The translations under genes and the position numbers were made by a program. Below the pieces are notes generated by a model. It did not search any database. It saw nothing but the letters and a program-made list of their open reading frames with translations, and was not told where the DNA came from. From assembly GCA_012689375.1 (NCBI GenBank), contig JAAZLO010000040.1, positions 1-32,407 of the forward strand: a DNA stretch of 32,407 bases, given 5' to 3'. How positions within the stretch are numbered: the stretch's first letter is position 1; each line of letters opens with the position of its first letter. Shown in pieces: positions 15,877 to 24,496 of this stretch. Source of the stretch: Bacillota bacterium (lineage in GTDB: Bacteria > Bacillota > SHA-98 > UBA4971).

Positions 15877-17079
15877 CTAATTCTTCAGAAGCTTATCCTT
15901 GAAGCTTTTACCGTCGAGGTTTGCAGGGACCCCCAAAAGCTCCGCAATCGTTGAGCCGAGATCCGCAAAAGAAGTGCGCGCCCCAAGAAACACATTATGT
16001 TTTATAGGTGAACCGTACAAAAGAACCGGGACGTTTTCCCTGGAATGATCAGTGCCCGGGGTAGTGGGATCACAGCCATGATCTGCAGTTATTATAACAA
16101 CATCCCCGTCTTTCATAATTGCCTCCAAATCCTGTACCATTTTATCGGCTTCTTCCAAAGCACGAGCATACCCCGGGGGATCGTTTCTATGACCATAGAG
16201 CATATCAAAGTCAATAAGATTGGCTATTATTAAGCCTCCCTCATCTTTTTTCATAAACCTGATTACAGATTCCATTGTTCTTCTGCTGTCACCTGTATGA
16301 TCTGATTCGGTTAATCCTGAAAAGGCGAAAATATCTTCTATTTTCCCAATTCCTGTTACACTCATTCCCGCTTTTTTCACAAAATCTAAAAGGGTTTTAC
16401 GCGGGGGTTTTATGGAAAAATCCTTACGCCTTTCAGTCCTCCTGAATCCCCCCTCAACGCCTATAAAGGGACGGGCAATAACCCGGCCCACACCATGTTC
16501 ACCTGTGAGGATGGATCTGGCAATACGGCAAATCCTGTAAAGATCCGGAACAGGGATAATATGTTCATGGGCTGCAACTTGAAATACGCTGTCAGCAGAA
16601 GTATATACTATTGGGTAACCTGTCCTTAGGTGTTCACCACCTAATTCATGAATAATCTCAGTACCTGAAGCGGGCTTATTCCCCAAGGTTTTTAGGGAGA
16701 TTGCTTTTTCAAACCAATTAATTATCTCCGGGGGGAAACCTTTTGGATAAACGGGAAAGGGCTTGTCTAAAATAACCCCTGCAATTTCCCAATGACCTGT
16801 AGTTGTATCCTTCCCTGGAGATTTTGGGATCATCTTACCGTAAGCCGACAGTGGTACAGATACAGGCTTCACCCCTAGGATAGGCTCACCAAATGCAGTT
16901 GCAAGATTACCCAAGCCTAACCAGGTCAAATACGGCATCTTGAGACCCCCTACCGCTTTTGCCACATTACGCAGGGTATCACTGCCTATATCCCCATAAA
17001 GATAGGCATCAGGCGCCTCACCAATTCCTACACTGTCAAAAATAAGAAGGATAACCCGCTTAACATTACTGTGTATCAT
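15877..17079 (-). CDS. deoB: Phosphopentomutase
   Basis: Interconverts ribose-1-phosphate (or deoxyribose-1-phosphate) and the 5-phosphate during nucleoside salvage; cytoplasmic, manganese-dependent, alkaline-phosphatase superfamily. At 400 residues it has the full family length. The N-terminal metal site is in ILLIFDSVGIGEAPDA, the phosphorylated threonine region reads GKDTTTGHWE, and the second metal site reads ITADHGCDPTTPGTDHSRE. The inserted cap domain lies between. The start ATG 17079 follows GAGG at about 11 nt. It lies 16 bases after the AlkA-type glycosylase gene and is probably transcribed with it. Confidence 0.96.
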   Translation of the reverse strand: MIHSNVKRVILLIFDSVGIGEAPDAYLYGDIGSDTLRNVAKAVGGLKMPYLTWLGLGNLATAFGEPILGVKPVSVPLSAYGKMIPKSPGKDTTTGHWEIAGVILDKPFPVYPKGFPPEIINWFEKAISLKTLGNKPASGTEIIHELGGEHLRTGYPIVYTSADSVFQVAAHEHIIPVPDLYRICRIARSILTGEHGVGRVIARPFIGVEGGFRRTERRKDFSIKPPRKTLLDFVKKAGMSVTGIGKIEDIFAFSGLTESDHTGDSRRTMESVIRFMKKDEGGLIIANLIDFDMLYGHRNDPPGYARALEEADKMVQDLEAIMKDGDVVIITADHGCDPTTPGTDHSRENVPVLLYGSPIKHNVFLGARTSFADLGSTIAELLGVPANLDGKSFKDKLLKN

Positions 17080-17095
17080 AAATAAATTGCCTCAT

Positions 17096-17707
17096 TTAAT
17101 CAGAATTCACTTTACCGGCAATTGCCCATAAATAAAGACTTGCAGTTGTTCCATAGGGACTGTATCTTCGCCTGTATTTTTCAAACAGTACATGGCTGAT
17201 CTTTTTATGACCGTACAGCCTTTGCATCCCACGACGGATGGCGAGATCCCCAAAGCTTAATATGTCAGGGCGTTGCATGCAAAATATCATAACCATTTCC
17301 GCTGTCCAGGTACCGACCCCTTTTAAGGTGGAAAGCCTGGCAATGACCTCATCATCATTCTTCAAAAACAAGGAGTCAATATCGAATTCACCGCTCAGCA
17401 CCTTATCAGCAAAGTCTTTTATATATTCTGCTTTTTTAAACGTAATACCATTTGCCTGTAGGTCTTCGACAGTCACCGCTTTAACGGAAGAAGGCGTTAT
17501 ATCTCCAAGGGTATTACACATTCTCTGCCAGACAGTTCTTTGTGCTGCTGTTGAAATTTGCTGTCCGACAATATGGCGCACGACAGAGGAAAACAGATCA
17601 CTGTCCGTTCTTCTTTTAACCGGACCAATCTTATCAATCGCCGCCCCCAACTGTTTATCTCTTTCTTTTAAATGTGTTATTTCCTCTTCCCCATATTGGA
17701 TAAACAT
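17096..17707 (-). CDS. DNA-3-methyladenine glycosylase II (AlkA-type, HhH-GPD)
   Basis: A 203-residue base-excision repair glycosylase that removes alkylated purines. The helix-hairpin-helix LKGVGTWTA is at about residues 128-136. The catalytic aspartate D154 follows in FGDLAIRRGMQRLYG, and the upstream DNA-contact block is SSVVRHIVGQQIST. It lacks the extra N-terminal beta domain of E. coli AlkA, like many Firmicute versions. The chosen start is ATG 17707, preceded by GGTGATTTT; an ATG at 17734 has no ribosome binding site. The adjacent downstream gene is deoB. No iron-sulfur cluster cysteines are seen at the C-terminus. Confidence 0.93.
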   Translation of the reverse strand: MFIQYGEEEITHLKERDKQLGAAIDKIGPVKRRTDSDLFSSVVRHIVGQQISTAAQRTVWQRMCNTLGDITPSSVKAVTVEDLQANGITFKKAEYIKDFADKVLSGEFDIDSLFLKNDDEVIARLSTLKGVGTWTAEMVMIFCMQRPDILSFGDLAIRRGMQRLYGHKKISHVLFEKYRRRYSPYGTTASLYLWAIAGKVNSD

Positions 17708-17779
17708 AAAATCACCATCCGGTATCTTTAGCATAACACGAACTATGACAATTTTCTTTATTTGCCTGTAAGATCATTT

Positions 17780-17820
17780 AAATGCAGCAAGAGAAATGAA
17801 AAATAACCCTCGCTGCATTT
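17780..17820 (-). terminator. Long hairpin after the SPOCS-LysM gene
   Basis: The minus strand has AAATGCAGCGAG (17820-17809) and CTTGCTGCATTT (17791-17780), a 12-bp stem with one G-T pair and a 17-nt loop. It lies between the SPOCS-LysM stop (17852) and the glycosylase start (17707). No long T-run follows, so the terminator call is moderate. Confidence 0.55.
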
Positions 17821-17851
17821 AATTGATAAGTACCTGACAATTATTTTTATG

Positions 17852-19444
17852 CTAGGGAATTACTAATGTATCACCTACCTCTATCCTGTTAGGATCCTGA
17901 ATATTGTTTGCCCTAACTATGACGTCTACAGATGTATTATATTTTTGTGCTATTTGAAACAAAGTATCACCAATCTGTACTACATATACCCTACCGCCTG
18001 AATCTGATGGTACCGCAGCCTCTGGATATGATTCTCCCGATCCCCCGGAGCGAATATCAACTACGGTGGGGACAGTATCAACCCTTGTCACCATCCCCCA
18101 GCCCCGTAAGGTCACCCTGACATTTGTAATCCTGGGTTGTATGGGAACTGCCACGACCTTAATTACGGTTACCTCCGCTGCTCCATAAAAAACAGGAGCT
18201 GCACCGGGTATACGTAATGTTACTGAAAACGGGACTGTTTTAATATAAGAGAATACCTTCTGACTGGGAAGTTCCGAAAAGAGTATAGTTATTCTCAAAG
18301 ACCCCTGTACCACAATTACACCGTCAAGCACTAAAGTTTTTATAATTCTAGCCTGGGCAAAGGATTGTATTATCCTGCCGATATTTGGGTAATTACCAGG
18401 AATAACGACCTGTACGGTTATTGTAGAATCATCATGTATTTGGCCTATAATTTCTTCGACGAGGAAGTCCCGGGTTATAGGTACAAACGGCGGCGGAAGA
18501 GCCCCTATATCGGTTACCAAAGGAAGCCCCTTTTCCACCGTAACCACTACTGACACTTTAACTACTGCTCTCACCCGCAATGTGCGGGGGTTCACGATTA
18601 CAGTATCTACTGTCTCAACCTGCACGCTTGCAAATGCAAACATGCCTTGTTCCACACCGGGCAGATCCACAATTACACTAAAGGGAATCGTCCCGTCTAC
18701 TGAAAAGACAGGCTGCGCGGGGCTTAATCCTACATAAAGACTACGTGAAGACACAATTCCATCAACTACTGCCTTGCCCCTCAACACTTTGGTTCTGGTT
18801 ACAGATGCTGTTGCTCCGGTCCTTATGATGGAGGCTGCACCTGATTTGTCAGACTGTATTGCAATTGTCCCGACGGCAATTGTCTGGGCATCCCCTTGCA
18901 ATACCCGGCGCTCAACAGTAACGAGCTTTTGTTTGACTACAGGTGTCACCGGCACGGTGAGTGTAGGTATAATAATAGTTTTTGGGACTTTACTGATTAT
19001 CGGAAGGACTTTTTCCCTCAAGACTTTTACTCTGACTGTAACCAACACATGAACCTGGACTGTCCTGGGATTAATAAGTTTAGATGTAACGTATACACTT
19101 GTTATTGCTACTTCAGGTGTCATTCCCGGGAAAATCCCATGGACATTAACACTCCCAAACAATGGTAGCTTCCCTTCGAAAAAATGGACAGGTTGTGATG
19201 GTGCGGTAGAAACATATGTTATATCTACCCCTACTTTTCCTTGAATTATAACAGTCCCAGACACAACTGAAACCCGGTTGATAACAGCATGGGCCTGAGT
19301 ATCCAAAATTGAAGCTATATCTGGCTTCGGAGGCGGCACGGTGAGCTGACCTCCGGCAACTATATTTGCACTTACATCAGCAACAATAACTTCCACCTTT
19401 ACTTTTTTGTGGTGAACACCGGAAATAGCCAAACCCCCTGACAT
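17852..19444 (-). CDS. SPOCS-domain protein, three SPOCS repeats plus C-terminal LysM (SipL-like architecture)
   Basis: A 530-residue protein of about three SPOCS repeats (residues about 12-155, 170-315 and 325-465) and a LysM domain (about 485-530, VYVVQIGDTLFQIAQKYN, ending VGDTLVIP). A short Ser/Gly linker (DIRSGGSGESYPEA) joins them. No signal peptide is seen. SPOCS + LysM is the layout of C. difficile SipL, which acts in the mother cell and binds the SpoIVA coat base through its LysM. A similar role here is inferred. The first repeat keeps QPVHFFEGKLPL, the characteristic block of the family. The start ATG 19444 follows GGGGGAGGAAGGGAA. It is separated from the other SPOCS genes by the divergent tlpA cassette. 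A -10-like CATATCAT lies at 19483-19490. Confidence 0.88.
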   Translation of the reverse strand: MSGGLAISGVHHKKVKVEVIVADVSANIVAGGQLTVPPPKPDIASILDTQAHAVINRVSVVSGTVIIQGKVGVDITYVSTAPSQPVHFFEGKLPLFGSVNVHGIFPGMTPEVAITSVYVTSKLINPRTVQVHVLVTVRVKVLREKVLPIISKVPKTIIIPTLTVPVTPVVKQKLVTVERRVLQGDAQTIAVGTIAIQSDKSGAASIIRTGATASVTRTKVLRGKAVVDGIVSSRSLYVGLSPAQPVFSVDGTIPFSVIVDLPGVEQGMFAFASVQVETVDTVIVNPRTLRVRAVVKVSVVVTVEKGLPLVTDIGALPPPFVPITRDFLVEEIIGQIHDDSTITVQVVIPGNYPNIGRIIQSFAQARIIKTLVLDGVIVVQGSLRITILFSELPSQKVFSYIKTVPFSVTLRIPGAAPVFYGAAEVTVIKVVAVPIQPRITNVRVTLRGWGMVTRVDTVPTVVDIRSGGSGESYPEAAVPSDSGGRVYVVQIGDTLFQIAQKYNTSVDVIVRANNIQDPNRIEVGDTLVIP

Positions 19445-19572
19445 TTCCCTTCCTCCCCCTTTGGTAACACATCTACCAGGATATGATATGCATAACCCGG
19501 TAAGTACGTCACTTAAAGTTCCGGGAACTATTTTAACCGGATGCCGTATTATCTCTTGGGAGAGGATATTCT

Positions 19573-20166
19573 ATGTTGATATCATGTAACTTGAGGAAAC
19601 CCAAACTAAAAACCAAATACGTACCGCTCATAACTATCCTGGTAATGATAGGCCTCCTGTCTGTATTTGCTTGGCCCGCACAAGAATGTTTTGCGAAGGG
19701 GCCCGGGGATCTTATAGATAAGCAGGCGCCTCCTTTTATCGTAACGGATCTTAATAAAACACGCATAGATCTTAACGACGCTGGTAAAGTATTTCTTATA
19801 GACTTTTGGGCCACGTGGTGCGCCCCGTGCAGAGAAACAACTTCGGTAATGACATCCCTTCATAACATGTATTCAGATCAGGGTCTTGTTGTTCTTGGGA
19901 TTGCAGTAAATGACAATGAAAGTAATGTCAGAAAATATGTCAGCGAGCATGGAATCGTGTATCCTGTAATAGCACGTCAGTCAAGGGATGATACACCGCT
20001 CATTAAAATCATACAAGATTATGGGGTACAAGCTATACCCACACTTGTGCTCATTGATAAATCCGGTGTGGTAAGACATGTTTCAATCGGTGTAAGCCCT
20101 GATAGGGCAAAATTCCAGGAAGGACTGGGAAATCTTATCGTCGGACTCCTTAAAGAGGGACAGTAA
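19573..20166 (+). CDS. TlpA-like membrane-anchored thioredoxin-family protein
   Basis: A 197-residue thiol-disulfide protein acting outside the membrane. Residues about 15-40 are a signal or anchor segment (VPLITILVMIGLLSVFAWPA, then ECFAKG). The TlpA/ResA fold follows with DFWATWCAPCRE, active-site cysteines C83 and C86, the cis-Pro block QAIPTLVLIDKSG, and the VVLGIAVND strand. The start ATG 19573 is 7 nt after GGGAGAGG. It is the first gene of a three-gene cassette, overlapping the next start by one base (TAATG), with a polyferredoxin third. That arrangement suggests membrane electron transfer to or from exported thiols; the partner substrate is unknown. Confidence 0.92.
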   Translation: MLISCNLRKPKLKTKYVPLITILVMIGLLSVFAWPAQECFAKGPGDLIDKQAPPFIVTDLNKTRIDLNDAGKVFLIDFWATWCAPCRETTSVMTSLHNMYSDQGLVVLGIAVNDNESNVRKYVSEHGIVYPVIARQSRDDTPLIKIIQDYGVQAIPTLVLIDKSGVVRHVSIGVSPDRAKFQEGLGNLIVGLLKEGQ

Positions 20167-20312
20167 TGGGACGCAAACTATCCGGGAGAATTAATCACAT
20201 ACTGCTGGTACTTGGAACAGCCTCTATAATTATTGGTATATCAAGGAGGGAATTCGGCACTATCCTGCTTAATGCTTTAATATTATGTACGTCATGTATT
20301 GGGCTTAGGTAG
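20166..20312 (+). CDS. Small CXXC membrane protein (CD1871A-like family)
   Basis: A 48-residue protein whose ATG (20166-20168) overlaps the tlpA stop by one base. It has a basic N-terminus (GRKLSGR), a hydrophobic helix (ILLVLGTASIIIGI), then a second short hydrophobic stretch ending in CTSCIGL, a CXXC motif near the C-terminus. This size, shape and CXXC position match the clostridial small protein family found between TlpA-like and 4Fe-4S genes. The function is unknown; it may relay electrons or hold a metal between its neighbours. The start is fixed by translational coupling rather than a strong ribosome binding site. Confidence 0.82.
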   Translation: MGRKLSGRINHILLVLGTASIIIGISRREFGTILLNALILCTSCIGLR

Positions 20313-20325
20313 ATTGTAGGCTTAA

Positions 20326-21162
20326 ATGAAAAAGCATGGTCGAAGGCTCGCAATTAATAGACATCCGCTAATCAGCGGTATCCTGCGAAAAGTAAATAAG
20401 AGATTAGTGACTCAGCTTATATCCTTGGCCTTCACCAATTCTTATATCTTATCTTTTTTTAAATTTTGCCCTGCGCCCGTCCTTAATTGCCATGCATGCC
20501 CACTTGCAATAATGGCTTGCCCTATCGGATCCGTTCAACATTTCATCGGGCAAAGAAGATTTCCCTTCATCTTAGTAGGATTCCTCACAATTATAGGAAC
20601 CCTTATAGGGCGAATGACCTGCGGGTGGGCATGCCCCTTCGGATTTCTTCAAGATATACTGTTTAAAATCAGATCGGGCAAAAGAAAGCTCAGGATAAAA
20701 ACAATAAACAGCGCCTGGAAGATAGTTTCTTATCCCGTTTTTATTGGACTCGTCCTTACCGGTGCATTTGTCACCGGGGAACCCCTATTTTGTAAGCTAT
20801 GCCCGGCGGGCGGCCTTGAAGCCGGGGTGCCTCTTGCAATTATAAACCCATCGATTCGGGCTATGGTAGGAACCTTATTTGTTGTAAAGATTGCCATAGT
20901 ATTGGTTTTTATAATCGCAGCAATTCTTATAAAAAGGCCTTTTTGCAGGTTTGTGTGTCCCCTTGGAGCTGCCTATTCCCTATTTAATAAAGTCAGTTAT
21001 ATACGTCTCGAGGTAGATAACGATTTATGTAATGAATGCGGGGCCTGCCGAAAGGTTTGCCCTATGGATATTAATGTATATCTTGATCCAAATTCAAAGG
21101 ATTGCATAAAATGTCTAGAATGTAGTTTTTGCCCCGCTATTAAAGTTGTATATGGCAAATAG
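20326..21162 (+). CDS. NapH-like membrane 4Fe-4S polyferredoxin
   Basis: A 278-residue membrane iron-sulfur protein. Several transmembrane helices (for example FPFILVGFLTIIGTLIG, VFIGLVLTGAFV and KIAIVLVFIIAAIL) are interspersed with cysteine clusters: CPAPVLNCHACPL, then ACPIG, the CGWACPFG and CRFVCPLG motifs typical of NapH/RdxA proteins, and CKLCPAGG. The C-terminal ferredoxin domain has CNECGACRKVCP and CIKCLECSFCP, enough for two 4Fe-4S clusters. It likely moves electrons across or along the membrane to the TlpA-like thioredoxin encoded two genes upstream. It starts 13 bases after the CXXC gene and ends just before a bidirectional terminator. Confidence 0.92.
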   Translation: MKKHGRRLAINRHPLISGILRKVNKRLVTQLISLAFTNSYILSFFKFCPAPVLNCHACPLAIMACPIGSVQHFIGQRRFPFILVGFLTIIGTLIGRMTCGWACPFGFLQDILFKIRSGKRKLRIKTINSAWKIVSYPVFIGLVLTGAFVTGEPLFCKLCPAGGLEAGVPLAIINPSIRAMVGTLFVVKIAIVLVFIIAAILIKRPFCRFVCPLGAAYSLFNKVSYIRLEVDNDLCNECGACRKVCPMDINVYLDPNSKDCIKCLECSFCPAIKVVYGK

Positions 21163-21165
21163 CAC

Positions 21166-21198
21166 AGCGGCCCCGTATTTAACATAGGCAGGGCCGCT
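21166..21198. terminator. Bidirectional terminator between the redox cassette and a SPOCS gene
   Basis: AGCGGCCC (21166-21173) and GGGCCGCT (21191-21198), a perfect 8-bp stem with a 17-nt loop and a short T-run on the plus side (TTTCCC). It lies 4 bases after the polyferredoxin stop and 36 bases before the stop of the convergent SPOCS gene. Confidence 0.7.
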
Positions 21199-21233
21199 TT
21201 CCCATACTGATAGAAACAGATTGTCAATTTTAA

Positions 21234-22649
21234 TTATGGATCCCGGTACCCCTGGGGAACTATCACATCAATAACAACATGTTTTTGTACCGTTTTAGTT
21301 ACTTTTACGAATACCTCAATAATAGCATCAACCAGGAGATCCCTTGTACCAACCTCAGGATGGTGAGTCACCCCGACCGGCAACATCTGGACAGTGACAA
21401 ACTCCACCCTTGGCCTTAAAAGGATATTCATACCGGGATAAGCCCCGGGTAAGTCCACAAATGTCGTAAAGGGAATTTCAATATGGGCATGGTGGACAGG
21501 CTGATCATGCTCAGCTGCGACATACACTATTTGTAAGATCAATATACCTTCTATAACAATTTTATTGTGAAGTGCTTCAGATCGCGTTATATCCACAACT
21601 GAACTGACGACCTGTAGAATCTTTTGGGCACATGGCTTTTCCCTGGGTATCTTCACTTCTCTCCGGATATTAATCTGGTGAGATTTTTCATTTACCACAT
21701 CTTCTATGGCTACAAGCTGTCTTACGGCATTGATTGGGATTCTGTCTGATTTTACGTCTGTTACAACACGGATTTGTTGTATCTCGGTGACTTTTACAAA
21801 GATACATAGAATTAATTCCTGCAAAACCATATGACGATCTACAATAGACACTTTTACAAACTCTATACTGGGAAATATCTCAGCTATTAACCCGGGCACT
21901 GCCCCCGGTATTCTGATCTTTGCAAGAAAGTTAACTTCTAAATGCATATGATGAACAGGTTGATCAGGCAACGCGGCTACATACATGATCTGTGTTTTAA
22001 CTTTGCCTTGTATGATTACAAGATCCGGAATAATTCGTATTTCATCTGTTATAATTTCGGTGCTGACAACACTTAATATTTTTTCGGCAGGCGGTTTACC
22101 AGCCGGCACAGGCAACATGTTGCTTAATATAACCTGACCTGTATTCTCTCCTCTGACACGTTCAACCCGGAAAAGTTGTTTATTGACTTTAACAGGAACG
22201 CTTTTAAACATAACATCAGTGATTACATCAAGTTGAACCAGCCTGATTACTTTTACAAAAAATTCTATGATAATTTCTATTTCTACTTTTCTCGGGGATT
22301 TTATCACAATATCTGAAAATTTTACCCGGGGCCTGAGAATAACTGTCATACCGGGTTGCGTTCCGGGTACATCGGCGAATTGCAGGAAGCTTATAACATG
22401 ATCCATATGGTGAACAGGCTGATCCGGCAATGCAGCCACATATATAGTCTGGACAGTTGCAGTACCTTCAATTACTACCTTATTAGGCAGCGGTGTGCCT
22501 GTTGCTGACACTGTTATATTGGCTATGCTTAATATCTTCTCAACGTCAGGTTTCCCTGCGGGAACTGATTGAAGGCTTCTAATTGTAGCTGTGGTTACAG
22601 TCTCACCGACAACTTCGAAAAGCTTAAGTCGTTCCCTCCTCAGAACCAT
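21234..22649 (-). CDS. SPOCS-domain protein, three repeats, no LysM
   Basis: A 471-residue protein of three tandem SPOCS repeats (about 8-150, 155-310 and 315-471). Each carries a near-identical block: YVAALPDQPVHHMDHVISF in repeat 1, YVAALPDQPVHHMHLEVNF in repeat 2, YVAAEHDQPVHHAHIEIPF in repeat 3, followed by the (V/I)PG and G(M/L) turn. Repeats 1 and 2 share nine residues without change, so the duplication looks recent or constrained. No signal peptide, membrane helix or LysM is present. It would be a soluble structural protein, inferred to be part of the spore envelope. The start ATG 22649 follows GGGAGGGGAATAGAAG. It lies 81 bases after the SPOCS-LysM gene 22731-24332 and probably shares its transcript. 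Confidence 0.86.
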   Translation of the reverse strand: MVLRRERLKLFEVVGETVTTATIRSLQSVPAGKPDVEKILSIANITVSATGTPLPNKVVIEGTATVQTIYVAALPDQPVHHMDHVISFLQFADVPGTQPGMTVILRPRVKFSDIVIKSPRKVEIEIIIEFFVKVIRLVQLDVITDVMFKSVPVKVNKQLFRVERVRGENTGQVILSNMLPVPAGKPPAEKILSVVSTEIITDEIRIIPDLVIIQGKVKTQIMYVAALPDQPVHHMHLEVNFLAKIRIPGAVPGLIAEIFPSIEFVKVSIVDRHMVLQELILCIFVKVTEIQQIRVVTDVKSDRIPINAVRQLVAIEDVVNEKSHQINIRREVKIPREKPCAQKILQVVSSVVDITRSEALHNKIVIEGILILQIVYVAAEHDQPVHHAHIEIPFTTFVDLPGAYPGMNILLRPRVEFVTVQMLPVGVTHHPEVGTRDLLVDAIIEVFVKVTKTVQKHVVIDVIVPQGYRDP

Positions 22650-22730
22650 CTTCTATTCCCCTCCCTTTCAAACCAAGATCCCAAACTCAACACTAAATTT
22701 CAGGCTTAATTCCCCTGGGTGGGCCTACTA

Positions 22731-24332
22731 TCATCCTTTAGGAGCGGGGCATGCAGGAATTTGGATTACTTGACCTACCTGAAGGTTCTCTGGGTTTATA
22801 TCAGGGTTTGCCTGAATAATTGCCTCGACTGTCGTATTATATTTCCTGGCCAACGCCCAAAGGGTATCACCTGGTTGAATCGTCACCATGACAATGGTAG
22901 GCTGCGGGCACGGCCCTTCCGGGGGAACTGAAACAACAACTACATTGACAACTACATTTAGTTGCACAGGCTCAGTAACTTTTGCAAATACACCGACAAG
23001 GACTTTGACAGTAAAATGCCTGTCTTCAACAAGTTCAAAATCCACATGTTCCACAACTACACGGGTTTCCGCAGTGAATCCTTCATATGTGCCTGGTATT
23101 TCCACAAAAAGTGTGAACTTTACCCTGTTTGACATATGATGTACAGGCTGATCACCTTCAGGTGTTTGTGCAACATATAAAGTCTGGAGTTCAATAACAC
23201 CTTCGATAATTACCTTGCCGTCAATAATTCTCCAGGAAGTTTCCTTCACTGAAGTATCAATGCGAAGGATACGTTCAATATTAGGTTTTTCCTTAGGCAC
23301 CTTGAGTACTTCTTTAATAATTGTTTGGGCTATATCTTCTCCTATAACATCTTCAACCCGAAGCAAGCGCTTTTCTACATCAAGAACTTGAATTTTAGAA
23401 GTAACATCCGTTACAATTTCTAATTGCCGGACAACAGTCACTTTAGCAACAATTTTCAAAACCACATCTACCGTAACTGTACGGAAATCAAGTTCTGTAA
23501 AACTGACAGCCTCAAATATTATTCTGGCTTGGGCAACCATCCCGGCTGTCGCCCCCGGAACCTCCACAACCTGAGAAAACCTCAATTGAGTTGAGAAGAA
23601 ATGAACCGGTAGTTTTGCACCTGAAGGAGTAGGAGCATGGGGTACAGCTGCATAAAGAACATCAACGTCTATCAGCCCTTCGACAATCACTTGCCCATCA
23701 AGGACCTCAATATCTGTCAGACGCGGCTTTGCCTCAACACTTATAACAGAATCAATATCAGGCTTTTCAAACGGCACTGTGAGCCTACCGGTTACTAAAG
23801 CCTGTGCATGAGCGTCTCCGATTACATCCTCAACCTTCAGAAGCTCCCTGGCAACCTGCAGATCTTTGGGTCCGGTTACCTCAGTTACTACCTCTAATTG
23901 TTCAGTGACAGTAACCTTAACCCTGGCGGAAATCACAACGCGTACATCAATAGTCCTGATATCAACTAAATCGAAGGCGACATCATGTATGTCCACTTGT
24001 ACCCAGGCGTTCATTAAAGGCTCGGTTCCCGGCACTTCAGCAATAAGTTCGAATGAAACATCTTCCTCGAATACCTGAACCGGCTGTGCCCCTGTTGCCT
24101 CACGTGCTACATAAAGGACTCTTATTTTAGCTGTCCCTTCAATCAGAATCTTGTTTTTTATGAGTTGGAAGGATGTGGTCAGCACAATGACATCCACACT
24201 GATAATCTTTTCAGCGGTAGGGAGGGCATCTTTTATTTTAATGACTTCCCGCAGGACTTTCCGCGCCGTGGTTTCGCCAATGACCTGTTCGACTTTTAGG
24301 AGTTCCTCTTTGAGTTCGATACCCACAGCCAT
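22731..24332 (-). CDS. SPOCS-domain protein, three repeats plus C-terminal LysM (SipL-like architecture)
   Basis: A 533-residue protein with three SPOCS repeats (about 5-155, 160-315 and 320-470) and a LysM domain (about 484-527, VTIQPGDTLWALARKYN, ending VGQVIQIP). Repeat heads read LKVEQVIGE, LKVEDVIGD and LRVEDVIGE, a very regular register; the third repeat holds GDQPVHHMSNRVKF. Of the two SPOCS-LysM proteins in the window this is the more regular and the better candidate for the SipL orthologue, but this is inference. The start ATG 24332 is 6 to 7 nt after AAAGGAGG; the frame is open nine codons further upstream without reason to use them. A -10-like CATATAGT lies at 24396-24389. Confidence 0.9.
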   Translation of the reverse strand: MAVGIELKEELLKVEQVIGETTARKVLREVIKIKDALPTAEKIISVDVIVLTTSFQLIKNKILIEGTAKIRVLYVAREATGAQPVQVFEEDVSFELIAEVPGTEPLMNAWVQVDIHDVAFDLVDIRTIDVRVVISARVKVTVTEQLEVVTEVTGPKDLQVARELLKVEDVIGDAHAQALVTGRLTVPFEKPDIDSVISVEAKPRLTDIEVLDGQVIVEGLIDVDVLYAAVPHAPTPSGAKLPVHFFSTQLRFSQVVEVPGATAGMVAQARIIFEAVSFTELDFRTVTVDVVLKIVAKVTVVRQLEIVTDVTSKIQVLDVEKRLLRVEDVIGEDIAQTIIKEVLKVPKEKPNIERILRIDTSVKETSWRIIDGKVIIEGVIELQTLYVAQTPEGDQPVHHMSNRVKFTLFVEIPGTYEGFTAETRVVVEHVDFELVEDRHFTVKVLVGVFAKVTEPVQLNVVVNVVVVSVPPEGPCPQPTIVMVTIQPGDTLWALARKYNTTVEAIIQANPDINPENLQVGQVIQIPACPAPKG

Positions 24333-24496
24333 CTTTTTTCCTCCTTTCCAATTACACACACGGAGCCGTACACTCCTTTTTCATTTCTACTATATGCGGG
24401 TACCTCAATGAAATGTGCATATATTTCTAAATACAGGGGTACACCTTACGCATATTGAAAATGGTAAGTTGAAGAGAAACTCCGCATATATCCTTG

